Shown one piece after another: positions 1 through 6,143 of a stretch of DNA of 8,363 nucleotides. Made by a program: the position numbers and the translations under genes. The stretch comes from Victivallales bacterium (GTDB lineage: Bacteria; Verrucomicrobiota; Lentisphaeria; Victivallales; JAUVCU01), in assembly GCA_029934175.1 (NCBI GenBank), contig JAOZMT010000075.1:1-8363 (forward strand). Direction: 5' to 3'. The notes below the pieces were generated by a model. That model was not told where the DNA came from. It ran no database searches and saw only the letters and a program-made list of their open reading frames with translations. The number at the start of each line of letters is the position of its first letter. Position 1 is the stretch's first letter.

Positions 1-23
1 TGCCGGCGAGACGCGCGGCGCTC
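1..23. repeat. GC-rich hairpin, probable dispersed intergenic repeat
   Basis: The first bases are sharply GC-rich against an AT-rich window. Bases 2-8 (GCCGGCG) pair with 12-19 (CGCGCGGC, one bulged G) around an AGA loop. Short GC-rich elements of this GCCGGCGAGACG type are, from memory, scattered between genes in PVC-group genomes, where they often read as a spurious AGETPALP-like peptide. One frame is open from base 2 to a stop at 59-61, so the tail of a truncated upstream gene cannot be excluded, but the composition favours a repeat. The left boundary is cut by the window edge. Confidence 0.45.
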
Positions 24-32
24 CGAGTAAAT

Positions 33-69
33 CGACAACCCCAAACAGCAGGCTGTCGTAATCTTTTTT
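33..69 (+). terminator. Possible intrinsic terminator of an upstream transcript
   Basis: CGACA (33-37) can pair with TGTCG (54-58). Inside it lies a second small inverted repeat, ACAGC/GCTGT, around AG. A run of six T follows at 64-69. The arrangement suits a rho-independent terminator read on the + strand, but the outer stem is only 5 bp with a long loop, so the call is weak. It would separate whatever lies upstream from the operon. Confidence 0.25.
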
Positions 70-100
70 AATGCTTTTCGAAGTTTTTTTTATTAATTCC

Positions 101-120
101 ACTGCCACTTACTGCCACTT
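101..120. repeat. Tandem 10-bp duplication
   Basis: ACTGCCACTT occurs twice in direct succession (101-110 and 111-120). The second copy's TGCCA (113-117) can also pair with TGGCA at 128-132, giving a small 5-bp hairpin. No role is evident. It could be a remnant of a longer simple repeat or a binding site upstream of the promoter at 145-175. Apart from the elements listed, nothing else recognisable lies in 1-284. Confidence 0.5.
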
Positions 121-144
121 AAAAATATGGCAACATTGGTTTTT

Positions 145-175
145 TTGCCCGTTTTCAATAAGTTTTTCATATAAT
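145..175 (+). promoter_or_regulatory. Candidate sigma70-type promoter for the operon
   Basis: A perfect TATAAT (170-175) is preceded by TTGCCC (145-150, four of six matches to TTGACA) with a 19-bp spacer, slightly longer than the usual 17. Transcription would start near 182, leaving a leader of about 100 nt before the ATG at 285. In DNA this AT-rich a TATAAT can arise by chance. TATGAT at 225-230 is an alternative -10 but lacks a well-spaced -35. Confidence 0.4.
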
Positions 176-268
176 ACCTTAAATTTTAATAAAAAATTGA
201 TTAAATTATTTGATTTTTCGTAAATATGATATAAACTATATGATATTTAAAAAATTTCAAATAAAAAT

Positions 269-274
269 AAAGGA
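269..274 (+). promoter_or_regulatory. Ribosome binding site fixing the first gene's start
   Basis: AAAGGA (269-274) lies 10 nt before the ATG at 285. That ATG begins a textbook signal peptide. Upstream in-frame ATGs at 210 and 240 have no purine-rich stretch before them and would bury the signal peptide behind 25 or 15 extra residues. This site therefore decides the start at 285. Confidence 0.65.
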
Positions 275-284
275 AAATATACAA

Positions 285-1163
285 ATGTTAAAAAAATCAA
301 TCTTAATTGCGATTTGTGCAATATCAATAAACTTCTCAGCTAACGCATTTTTCACTGAAGCATGGGATGGAACTTGTAACTTCTTTTCAGGAGCGTGGGA
401 GTCCACTTGCGATGGAACTTTATCTGCTTGGAATTCAACTTGCAATGGAACTTCGTCTGCTTATGAATCTAGTATATCTTGGGTTGATGCAGAACGAAAA
501 GATATATCAACAATTATTATAACAAGTAATTATTATAAGTCACGATTATTAGCAGATATAGTTCAGAACAGAACAGGTCAACCATATATTCTTGTCCCTA
601 CAGAGCCAAATGGTAAAATCTTTTTTTGTGGAAGTAATCCAGATATAGCAGATTTAGAAATTCATCCAACAAATTTGATGCAATTTTTAACTTTTGTAAA
701 TCCAGAAAGAATAATTTTATTAGGTGATGACTCCTATGTGCTTCCTGAATATAAAAATCAAGTAAAAAGTTATTATATTCCATGGATTGTTGGACAAGAT
801 AATTGGAATTTAAATGCAGATAGAATTGGTGCATTTTTTATGGATCCAACAATAGCAACAGAATATAGAGAAATTAAAGGTCGCTTAGAAACAGTAGGCG
901 GATTTTATGTTCCTGCAAATCCTGCAACAAAAAGGAGATTACAATTAAAAACGCCTCCTTCTGTTAAAAAAACATTTAAACCATTGCCTGTTGTAACAAA
1001 TACTAAACCTATAAAAGAAGAATCAAACATTGTTGTTAAGAAAAATATCAAAACAGAAAATGCAATAATTATTATCCCTGAAGTAACACCTAAAAATATA
1101 GACGATACTTTAAATGAACCACAAATCATTCTTCCTAGTGACGATCCTATTTTAATAAAATAA
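285..1163 (+). CDS. Secreted protein with Cys-containing 11-residue repeats and a Rossmann-like region
   Basis: This 292-residue product of unknown function opens with a signal peptide: two lysines, a hydrophobic core, and a likely cleavage after SANA at residue 21, so it should be exported. Residues 26-66 hold four copies of an 11-residue unit of the form AW(D/E/N)xTC(N/D)GT; C31, C42 and C53 recur at exact 11-residue spacing and the fourth copy lacks the Cys. Residues 74-175 alternate short hydrophobic strands with polar segments (STIIITSNYYKSRLLAD, GQPYILVP, NPERIILLGDD). This resembles the Rossmann-like fold of cell-wall-binding repeat 2 proteins, but only distantly. The C-terminus (about 215-292) is rich in Lys, Pro, Thr and Ile and looks disordered, with no sorting signal. 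The gene is first in the operon, 10 nt before the permease, suggesting an extracytoplasmic partner of the membrane proteins encoded downstream. The function is not recognised. The gene call and export are well supported; the fold comparison is inference. Confidence 0.85.
   Translation: MLKKSILIAICAISINFSANAFFTEAWDGTCNFFSGAWESTCDGTLSAWNSTCNGTSSAYESSISWVDAERKDISTIIITSNYYKSRLLADIVQNRTGQPYILVPTEPNGKIFFCGSNPDIADLEIHPTNLMQFLTFVNPERIILLGDDSYVLPEYKNQVKSYYIPWIVGQDNWNLNADRIGAFFMDPTIATEYREIKGRLETVGGFYVPANPATKRRLQLKTPPSVKKTFKPLPVVTNTKPIKEESNIVVKKNIKTENAIIIIPEVTPKNIDDTLNEPQIILPSDDPILIK
360..482 (+). repeat. 33-bp coding tandem repeat (about 3.7 copies)
   Basis: Units start at 360, 393, 426 and 459 and encode AWDGTCNFFSG, AWESTCDGTLS, AWNSTCNGTSS and the partial AYESSISW. 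Units two and three match at 26 of 33 bases, and the first and fourth are more diverged. The retained Trp/Tyr and Cys positions with drifting bases suggest an old duplication kept by selection on the protein. Confidence 0.8.
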
Positions 1164-1173
1164 AATAATTTAT

Positions 1174-2127
1174 ATGAATAGTTTTTATCATAATGCTAAA
1201 AATACATTCACTGAATGTTTAAGAGAACCAATTTATTTAGTTTTATTACTCTTTGCACTAGTTTTAATAGCTTTTTTCCCTGCGTTCACACTATTTGTCT
1301 TTGGAGAACAAGTTAAATTGGTTATTGATAGTTCAATGGCAACAACGCTAATATTTGGTTTGATTTCTGCAGTATTATGTGCGAGTCATACAATATCAAA
1401 AGAAATGAGAAATGGAACTGTTTTGTTATTATTATCCAAGCCTATTTACAAATGGAGTTTTATTGTATCAAAGATTTTTGGCATATTTTTTGCTTTAGGA
1501 GTTTTTGTTTTTTTATGTAACTGTGGGACTATAATATCCCTTTTCACAGCAGAAGATGAATTTAGGTTTAATGAATATCTTTTTTATGGATTTTTAATTT
1601 CAATTCTTCTATCTCTTGCATTTGGTGGATTAAGGAATTACCTTTCACATGTATCATTTTCATCAAATTCTGTAAAAGCATTACTTGTCATTTTGCCTAT
1701 TTTTTCGTTACTGACAATTTTCTTTGGCAAAGAGGTCGAAGGAATTAGTATGGTTAGTTTTTACTATGCTCTTTGTTTTATATTCTTTTCAGTTTGGATT
1801 ATGTGTTCAATATCAGTTGCTTTGGCATCGAGATTAGATGTTGTTCCAAATCTTATTATATCATTTTTCATTTTTTCATTAGGATTAGTTTCAAACTATT
1901 TTCTTGCAGAAGGATTAGACAATAGTATTATTATGACAATTTGTTATGCAATTATTCCAAATTGGCAATGCTTTTGGATGGCAGATGCTATATCTAATAA
2001 TTTAATTATTCCATTCAGTTTATTTATAAATAATTTTCTTTATATGATTATGTATGTTTCACTTGCATCTATTTGTGCAGTTGTTCTATTTCAAAATAAA
2101 GAAATTGCAAAAGGGGTTAGACAATAA
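1174..2127 (+). CDS. ABC-2-type transporter permease
   Basis: This 317-residue integral membrane protein has about eight predicted hydrophobic segments (near residues 20-42, 55-72, 100-124, 135-152, 167-185, 194-218, 224-244 and 288-306). The cytoplasmic stretch TISKEMRNGTVLLLLSKPIYKW (73-94) followed by SKIFGIF is the hallmark of the NosY-like ABC-2 permease family (pattern: ExxxGTxxLLLSKPxxRxxFxxxKxxG). IPNWQCFW at 261-268 is a further conserved-looking motif before the last segment. Such permeases form a channel with an ABC ATPase, but no ATPase gene is in this window, so a partner must come from elsewhere or lie outside it. The substrate cannot be told. The ATG follows the previous stop by 10 nt with no Shine-Dalgarno sequence, and the stop overlaps the next start by one base (TAATG). 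Family assignment is firm; transport activity without a visible ATPase is uncertain. Confidence 0.88.
   Translation: MNSFYHNAKNTFTECLREPIYLVLLLFALVLIAFFPAFTLFVFGEQVKLVIDSSMATTLIFGLISAVLCASHTISKEMRNGTVLLLLSKPIYKWSFIVSKIFGIFFALGVFVFLCNCGTIISLFTAEDEFRFNEYLFYGFLISILLSLAFGGLRNYLSHVSFSSNSVKALLVILPIFSLLTIFFGKEVEGISMVSFYYALCFIFFSVWIMCSISVALASRLDVVPNLIISFFIFSLGLVSNYFLAEGLDNSIIMTICYAIIPNWQCFWMADAISNNLIIPFSLFINNFLYMIMYVSLASICAVVLFQNKEIAKGVRQ
2111..2116 (+). promoter_or_regulatory. Ribosome binding site inside the permease gene
   Basis: AAGGGG lies within the last codons of the permease, 10 nt before the overlapping ATG at 2127. It supports this start and translational coupling of the two genes. Confidence 0.55.
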
Positions 2128-4040
2128 TGACAAACGAAAAATCTTATATTTTACTAGAAAAAAGTAAATCTTTATTTACTATATCATTAATTTTATTGAT
2201 ATATTCTCTCATTTCCATTTTAATGTATTCCATTTTAGGTATAACCTTAGAGTGGTTTGGTTTCAAAGCTTATGCTTTAACTATCGTTCCTTTTGCAATA
2301 ATGGCTATTGTTGCACTCTTCGCAGTTTTCTATTCTTCGTTTTTCACTAGAATGATAAAAGATAATGAAGCACGCGAATTACTAAAGCAACAGAAAAGAC
2401 AATCATCTTTTGAATTGACTGATAATGTAAAGTATGAAGGCGAGCGACTATTCAATTTATATCAACAATATGGTTCTTACGCAGTATCAATAATATCTGC
2501 AATTTTAATAATATCTTTAGTTATTTATTTTAGGAAATTTTATGTCATAAATTCTTCATTTTATGCAGAAGTTACTACGCCACTTCAAATATCATTTACT
2601 GCATTAATATCTGCATTTTTCTCATTTTTCAGTGGTGCTTTTTGTATTGGTCAATCACGAGAAAAGTATTTTAGAGTATTGCGTCCAGTAGGTGGTTGGC
2701 TTTTGTTTTCTGCATTTATTTCATTTTTAATCTTTATTTCAACAGTATTTAGTTATTTGAATCTTGAACAGGGTTATGATATATTAATAGAACCTATAAA
2801 ATATATTCGCTACTTTATCATAGCAATTCTATATATATTAGGTGGAGAATTTTTACTTGGTATGCTTGCAGAAATTTATCGACCTAGATTAAATACAAGC
2901 TGGCAACCACCTTTTGAGAGTAAAATTCTTTCATTATTCACTGAACCTGGCGGAATTATTAAAAATTTTGCAAATACTCTTGATTATCAGTTTGGTTTTA
3001 AAATAACAAAAACAAGTGTGTATTCTTTCGCAGAAAATTATTTAATACCTTTAGCTATCATTTGGGTTTTAATTTTTTGGAGTTTCACAACAATAGTGAA
3101 TGTTGAATCTAACGAAAATGCAGTTAGAGAACGCTTTGGGAAATTAGTTCAAGGAGCTGATGAAAAAGTGGAAGTTTTATATCCAGGAATATATTTTAAG
3201 TTACCTTGGCCATTTGAAAATGTAAAAAAAATATCAATTACACGCATTTATGAATCAAATCTTTTAAACAAGATAAAAATTAAAGAACCTGAAGTTATGC
3301 TTTGGCTGGAAAGCCATCATACAGATGACTCAAAATATCTGGTTGCTGCAAAAAATATTAACAAAAATAGTGATGTTACACCTGTTGCTTTATTAAATGT
3401 TTCTGTTTCTATTCAATATAGAATAAAAAAAGGTAAAGTTTTTGATTTTATATATTCTAGCAATAATGCAATTAAAAACTTTGAATTATTTTCAAAGAGT
3501 GCAATTACTGAATATTTAGCATCGTCGGATATGAGTAAAGTTTTGTCAAACCAACGCTCTGATATTTCATCAGATTTAAAAAAGGTAATTCAAAAAACAA
3601 TAGATAAAGCTAAATTAGGAATTGAAATTTTACATGTTAATTTCCATAATGCACATCCTCCAACAAATGTATCTGCTGCTTATCAAAATGTTATTGCTGC
3701 AAAAGAAAAAAAACAAAAAGCGATTTTAGAAGCTGAAAAAGAAGCTGTTATTAAAAAATATACAACTGCTACTTTAGTAAATTCATTAAAATTAGAAAGT
3801 GAATCATACAAAGCTAGTAAAATTAAAATATCTGAAGCGGAAGGAGTAAGATTTACAACACAATCAAAGTCATACAATATTATGCCAAAGTTATTCAAAT
3901 ATAAAACATATTTTGATTTCTTAGAAAATGATTGTAAAAATGTTCGCAAATATATATTCTCAGATTCAATAAAGAAAAGAGTGTATGAAGTTAATATGGA
4001 AAAAGCAGAAAAACTTGACCTGCTAGATCCAGAATTTTAA
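2127..4040 (+). CDS. Polytopic SPFH/Band 7 protein, HflK-like
   Basis: At 637 residues this is far longer than ordinary HflK (about 400). The N-terminal 300 residues are an added membrane domain with about six hydrophobic segments (near 15-38, 46-71, 117-135, 151-174, 188-210, 227-248). A linker, GIIKNFANTLDYQFGFKITK (276-295), leads to a seventh segment at 305-325 in the position of the single HflK anchor. The SPFH domain follows: NVESNENAVRERFGKLV (325-341), then PGIYFKLPWPF (353-363). The HflK-type turn HPP is here HNAHPPTNVSAAYQNVIAAK (507-526), followed by a helical charged region (about 525-575) expected to form coiled coil. The last 60 residues are unlike HflK. HflK normally pairs with HflC to make a membrane cage around FtsH; here both HflC-like and second HflK-like genes follow, but no FtsH. 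I recall similar polytopic HflK-like proteins in PVC bacteria. The start is set by the TAATG overlap and the upstream AAGGGG. Confidence 0.87.
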   Translation: MTNEKSYILLEKSKSLFTISLILLIYSLISILMYSILGITLEWFGFKAYALTIVPFAIMAIVALFAVFYSSFFTRMIKDNEARELLKQQKRQSSFELTDNVKYEGERLFNLYQQYGSYAVSIISAILIISLVIYFRKFYVINSSFYAEVTTPLQISFTALISAFFSFFSGAFCIGQSREKYFRVLRPVGGWLLFSAFISFLIFISTVFSYLNLEQGYDILIEPIKYIRYFIIAILYILGGEFLLGMLAEIYRPRLNTSWQPPFESKILSLFTEPGGIIKNFANTLDYQFGFKITKTSVYSFAENYLIPLAIIWVLIFWSFTTIVNVESNENAVRERFGKLVQGADEKVEVLYPGIYFKLPWPFENVKKISITRIYESNLLNKIKIKEPEVMLWLESHHTDDSKYLVAAKNINKNSDVTPVALLNVSVSIQYRIKKGKVFDFIYSSNNAIKNFELFSKSAITEYLASSDMSKVLSNQRSDISSDLKKVIQKTIDKAKLGIEILHVNFHNAHPPTNVSAAYQNVIAAKEKKQKAILEAEKEAVIKKYTTATLVNSLKLESESYKASKIKISEAEGVRFTTQSKSYNIMPKLFKYKTYFDFLENDCKNVRKYIFSDSIKKRVYEVNMEKAEKLDLLDPEF

Positions 4041-4050
4041 AATAAATAAA

Positions 4051-4057
4051 AAGGGAG
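4051..4057 (+). promoter_or_regulatory. Strong ribosome binding site of the HflC-like gene
   Basis: AAGGGAG ends 5 nt before the ATG at 4063. It is the best Shine-Dalgarno match in the window and sits in the longest intercistronic gap of the operon (22 nt), so this gene may be translated more strongly and independently of its neighbours. Confidence 0.65.
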
Positions 4058-4062
4058 TCGAT

Positions 4063-4998
4063 ATGAGTGAAGAAAAAGAAAAAATAAGTTTATCAAAACA
4101 TTTACCAACAGTAGTTTTAGGAGGTATTATAGTCGCAATATTTTTGACTTTAATATTTTCCTTTCAAATCAATTCTGATAAATTTGGAATTATAACAACT
4201 TTTGGGAAAAATCCTACTGCTGTTGAACCTGGATTACACTTTAGGTGGCCATATCCTATTCAAAAAATCACAAAATATGACTCGCGTCCAAGAAGTTTCA
4301 ACGGTATTGCTGGAAGACTAGAAGAAACTTTAACAAAAGATGAACAAAGTATTATAGTTGGAATCTTTGTCCGATTTGTTATAGAAGACAAAGTTAAGTT
4401 TTTTCAAAATTTCAAAACAATGGCTCAAGCAGAGGAACTTTTAAATTCTCTTATGAGAGCAAAGAAAAATGAAGTTATATCGTCTCATAATTTTAATGAA
4501 TTTATTAATATACAAGTTTCTGAAATACAAATACCGCAAATAGAAAATGAACTTCTAACAACTTTAAATTCTATTGTCAAAAAACAGTATGGTATTAATA
4601 TTTTAGCTTCAAAAATCATTAATTTTTCACTACCTGAAAAAATAACTGCACAAGTCGCAGATAGAATGATTGCTGAAAGAAATGTTGTCGCCGAAAATAC
4701 TATATCTCAAGGAAAAAGTGAAGCTCAAGGTATTAAAGATGAAGCTGATAAACAAAAAAATCTAAAAGTTGCAGATGCAATGGCTAATGCTAAAATTATT
4801 AGAGCTGAAGGCGATGCTATTGCTGCTGATTATTATTCTGCATTTAAAGAAAATCCTGAATTAGCCATTTTTCTAAAAAAATTAGATGCTATGAAAATTA
4901 TAATGAGAAGTAAAACAACATTAATTTTAGATACAAATTCAGCTCCATTTGATATTCTTAAAATGGGTTCTGAAACTCTAAAACCACAAAACAAATAA
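4063..4998 (+). CDS. SPFH/Band 7 protein, HflC-like
   Basis: The 311-residue length matches HflC (about 300-335). A short cytoplasmic N-terminus is followed by one membrane segment (13-35), then the SPFH domain from residue 38: FGIITTFGKNP, then EPGLHFRWPYPIQKITKYDSR, the classic HflC entry with PGLHF-WP-P and the DxR turn. The C-terminal half keeps the HflC signature: ADRMIAERNVVAENTISQGKSEAQ (199-222), a charged helix, RAEGDAIAADYYSAF (247-261), and LKKLDAMK (271-278), followed by the closing strand TTLILDTNSAPFDIL. Bacterial HflC with HflK forms a large periplasm-facing cage that regulates the FtsH protease. Here it most likely assembles with one or both of the other SPFH proteins of the operon. 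The assignment to the family is firm, but a role as FtsH modulator is untested, so hflC is not given as the symbol. Confidence 0.9.
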   Translation: MSEEKEKISLSKHLPTVVLGGIIVAIFLTLIFSFQINSDKFGIITTFGKNPTAVEPGLHFRWPYPIQKITKYDSRPRSFNGIAGRLEETLTKDEQSIIVGIFVRFVIEDKVKFFQNFKTMAQAEELLNSLMRAKKNEVISSHNFNEFINIQVSEIQIPQIENELLTTLNSIVKKQYGINILASKIINFSLPEKITAQVADRMIAERNVVAENTISQGKSEAQGIKDEADKQKNLKVADAMANAKIIRAEGDAIAADYYSAFKENPELAIFLKKLDAMKIIMRSKTTLILDTNSAPFDILKMGSETLKPQNK

Positions 4999-5007
4999 TT
5001 TTATATT

Positions 5008-6135
5008 ATGGAAAATAAAAAAACAGTTAATCAAGGAGAACAATCTCTAGGAGTAAAAGCTTTCCAAAAAAGTTTACAAGTTGCATTTATTGCTTTAACT
5101 CTTGTAATTATTGGGATGGTTATATGGTATTTTACATTTAAGGGATATTTTACAATTGAATCTCAAGAGCAAGGTTTATTATTACGATTTGGAAAAATTG
5201 TTAAAGTTTGTCCTCCTGGGACTTATTGGGAACTCCCAGACCCTGTCCATAGTGTAATAAAAATACCAACTAATCAGCAAATTATTGAAGTTAATGATTT
5301 TTGGTTTGCTAACCAAAGTAAAGTAATAAAAAATAAGGAAGATGATAAATCAATTTTAGCTGGGCGTGATGGTTTTTTGATTACTGCTGACTCAAATATT
5401 GTTCATACTAATTGGGTTGTAACTTATTCTATTAAAAATCCTAAAAAATATTATTTGCAGACTTTAACTCCAATAAATCCATATAAAGACGATGATATTA
5501 TAAAAACTGAAAATGGTTATCTTTTAGGATCAAGAGGACCTCAAACATTAATTCGAAATACTGTAGCATCTTCAATTTTAAGAGTTACAGCACAAACTAA
5601 TATTGAAAATATTTTATATTCACACACTGAATACAGACAACAAGTTGAAAAAAATGCTTTTGATGCTATTGAAGCTTTAGACATTGGTGTTAAAATTGAT
5701 AATATCTTTTTTGCAGAAAAACCAACGCCTCCTAAAAAGACTTTACCTTTTTTCCAAAAAGTTACACAGGCAAGACAAGAAAGTGAAACTGTCTTAACTA
5801 AGGCTCATTCTTATAAAGTCGAAACAACAAATCTAACAGTTGCGAACTGTGCAAAAATTATTGCTGAGGCTGAGGCTTATAGCAAAAGAATTGTATCTGA
5901 AATTAACGCTGAAAAAATTTATTTTGAATCTATTTTAGAAAAACATAAAAGCAATCCTAAAGTCGTTTTACTATCTTTATATACAGATATGCTAAATGAA
6001 ATATTTACTACTGTTGAAGATAAATATATAATTCCTAGCGATAGTAATCAAGAAGTTCGTTTAAAATTAAACCCAGAACCTGATAAAACAAGAGATGATG
6101 TCATCGATGAGTTTAATCAGGCACGCAAAAAATAA
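5008..6135 (+). CDS. SPFH/Band 7 protein, second HflK-like
   Basis: The product has 375 residues, close to HflK in length, but lacks the long Gly-rich N-terminus of proteobacterial HflK. A single membrane segment (23-43) precedes the SPFH domain: GYFTIESQEQGLLLRFGKIV (46-65) and PPGTYWELPDPVHSVIKIP (69-87). The region 121-190 includes an insertion-like stretch, PINPYKDDDIIKTENGYLLG, between SPFH strands. The HflK-type di-proline occurs at 241-242 (KPTPPKKTLPFFQKVTQARQ), followed by a helical charged region (about 250-310) likely to form coiled coil. The last 35 residues are charged and probably disordered. The start is 9 nt after the HflC-like stop and has no Shine-Dalgarno sequence, consistent with re-initiation. 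It probably hetero-oligomerises with the two preceding SPFH proteins. Family membership is clear; the specific partner order is inference. Confidence 0.86.
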   Translation: MENKKTVNQGEQSLGVKAFQKSLQVAFIALTLVIIGMVIWYFTFKGYFTIESQEQGLLLRFGKIVKVCPPGTYWELPDPVHSVIKIPTNQQIIEVNDFWFANQSKVIKNKEDDKSILAGRDGFLITADSNIVHTNWVVTYSIKNPKKYYLQTLTPINPYKDDDIIKTENGYLLGSRGPQTLIRNTVASSILRVTAQTNIENILYSHTEYRQQVEKNAFDAIEALDIGVKIDNIFFAEKPTPPKKTLPFFQKVTQARQESETVLTKAHSYKVETTNLTVANCAKIIAEAEAYSKRIVSEINAEKIYFESILEKHKSNPKVVLLSLYTDMLNEIFTTVEDKYIIPSDSNQEVRLKLNPEPDKTRDDVIDEFNQARKK

Positions 6136-6143
6136 TAATATCT

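Noticed and set aside
101..120. CRISPR or larger tandem array
   Set aside because: There are only two 10-bp units with no spacers and no cas genes in the window.
225..235. TATGAT/TATAAA as the main -10 element
   Set aside because: Available -35-like TTGATT sequences at 197 and 210 give spacers of 22 or more, or of 14 or fewer; the perfect TATAAT at 170-175 is better placed.
210..284. Longer N-terminus for the first gene using ATG at 210 or 240
   Set aside because: It would place 15-25 extra residues before a clear signal peptide, has no ribosome binding site, and overlaps very AT-rich leader DNA; the ATG at 285 has AAAGGA at proper spacing.
257..1129. Antisense open frames of 62-78 codons opposite the first gene
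   Set aside because: They are shadows of the + strand coding sequence with no ribosome binding sites and no recognisable domains; the same applies to minus-strand frames at 3683-3949 and 6458-6652.
4063..6135. Naming the two single-anchor SPFH genes hflC and hflK
   Set aside because: They share the family motifs, but the operon has a third HflK-like gene and no FtsH or HflX neighbour, so orthology to the Escherichia coli pair cannot be claimed.
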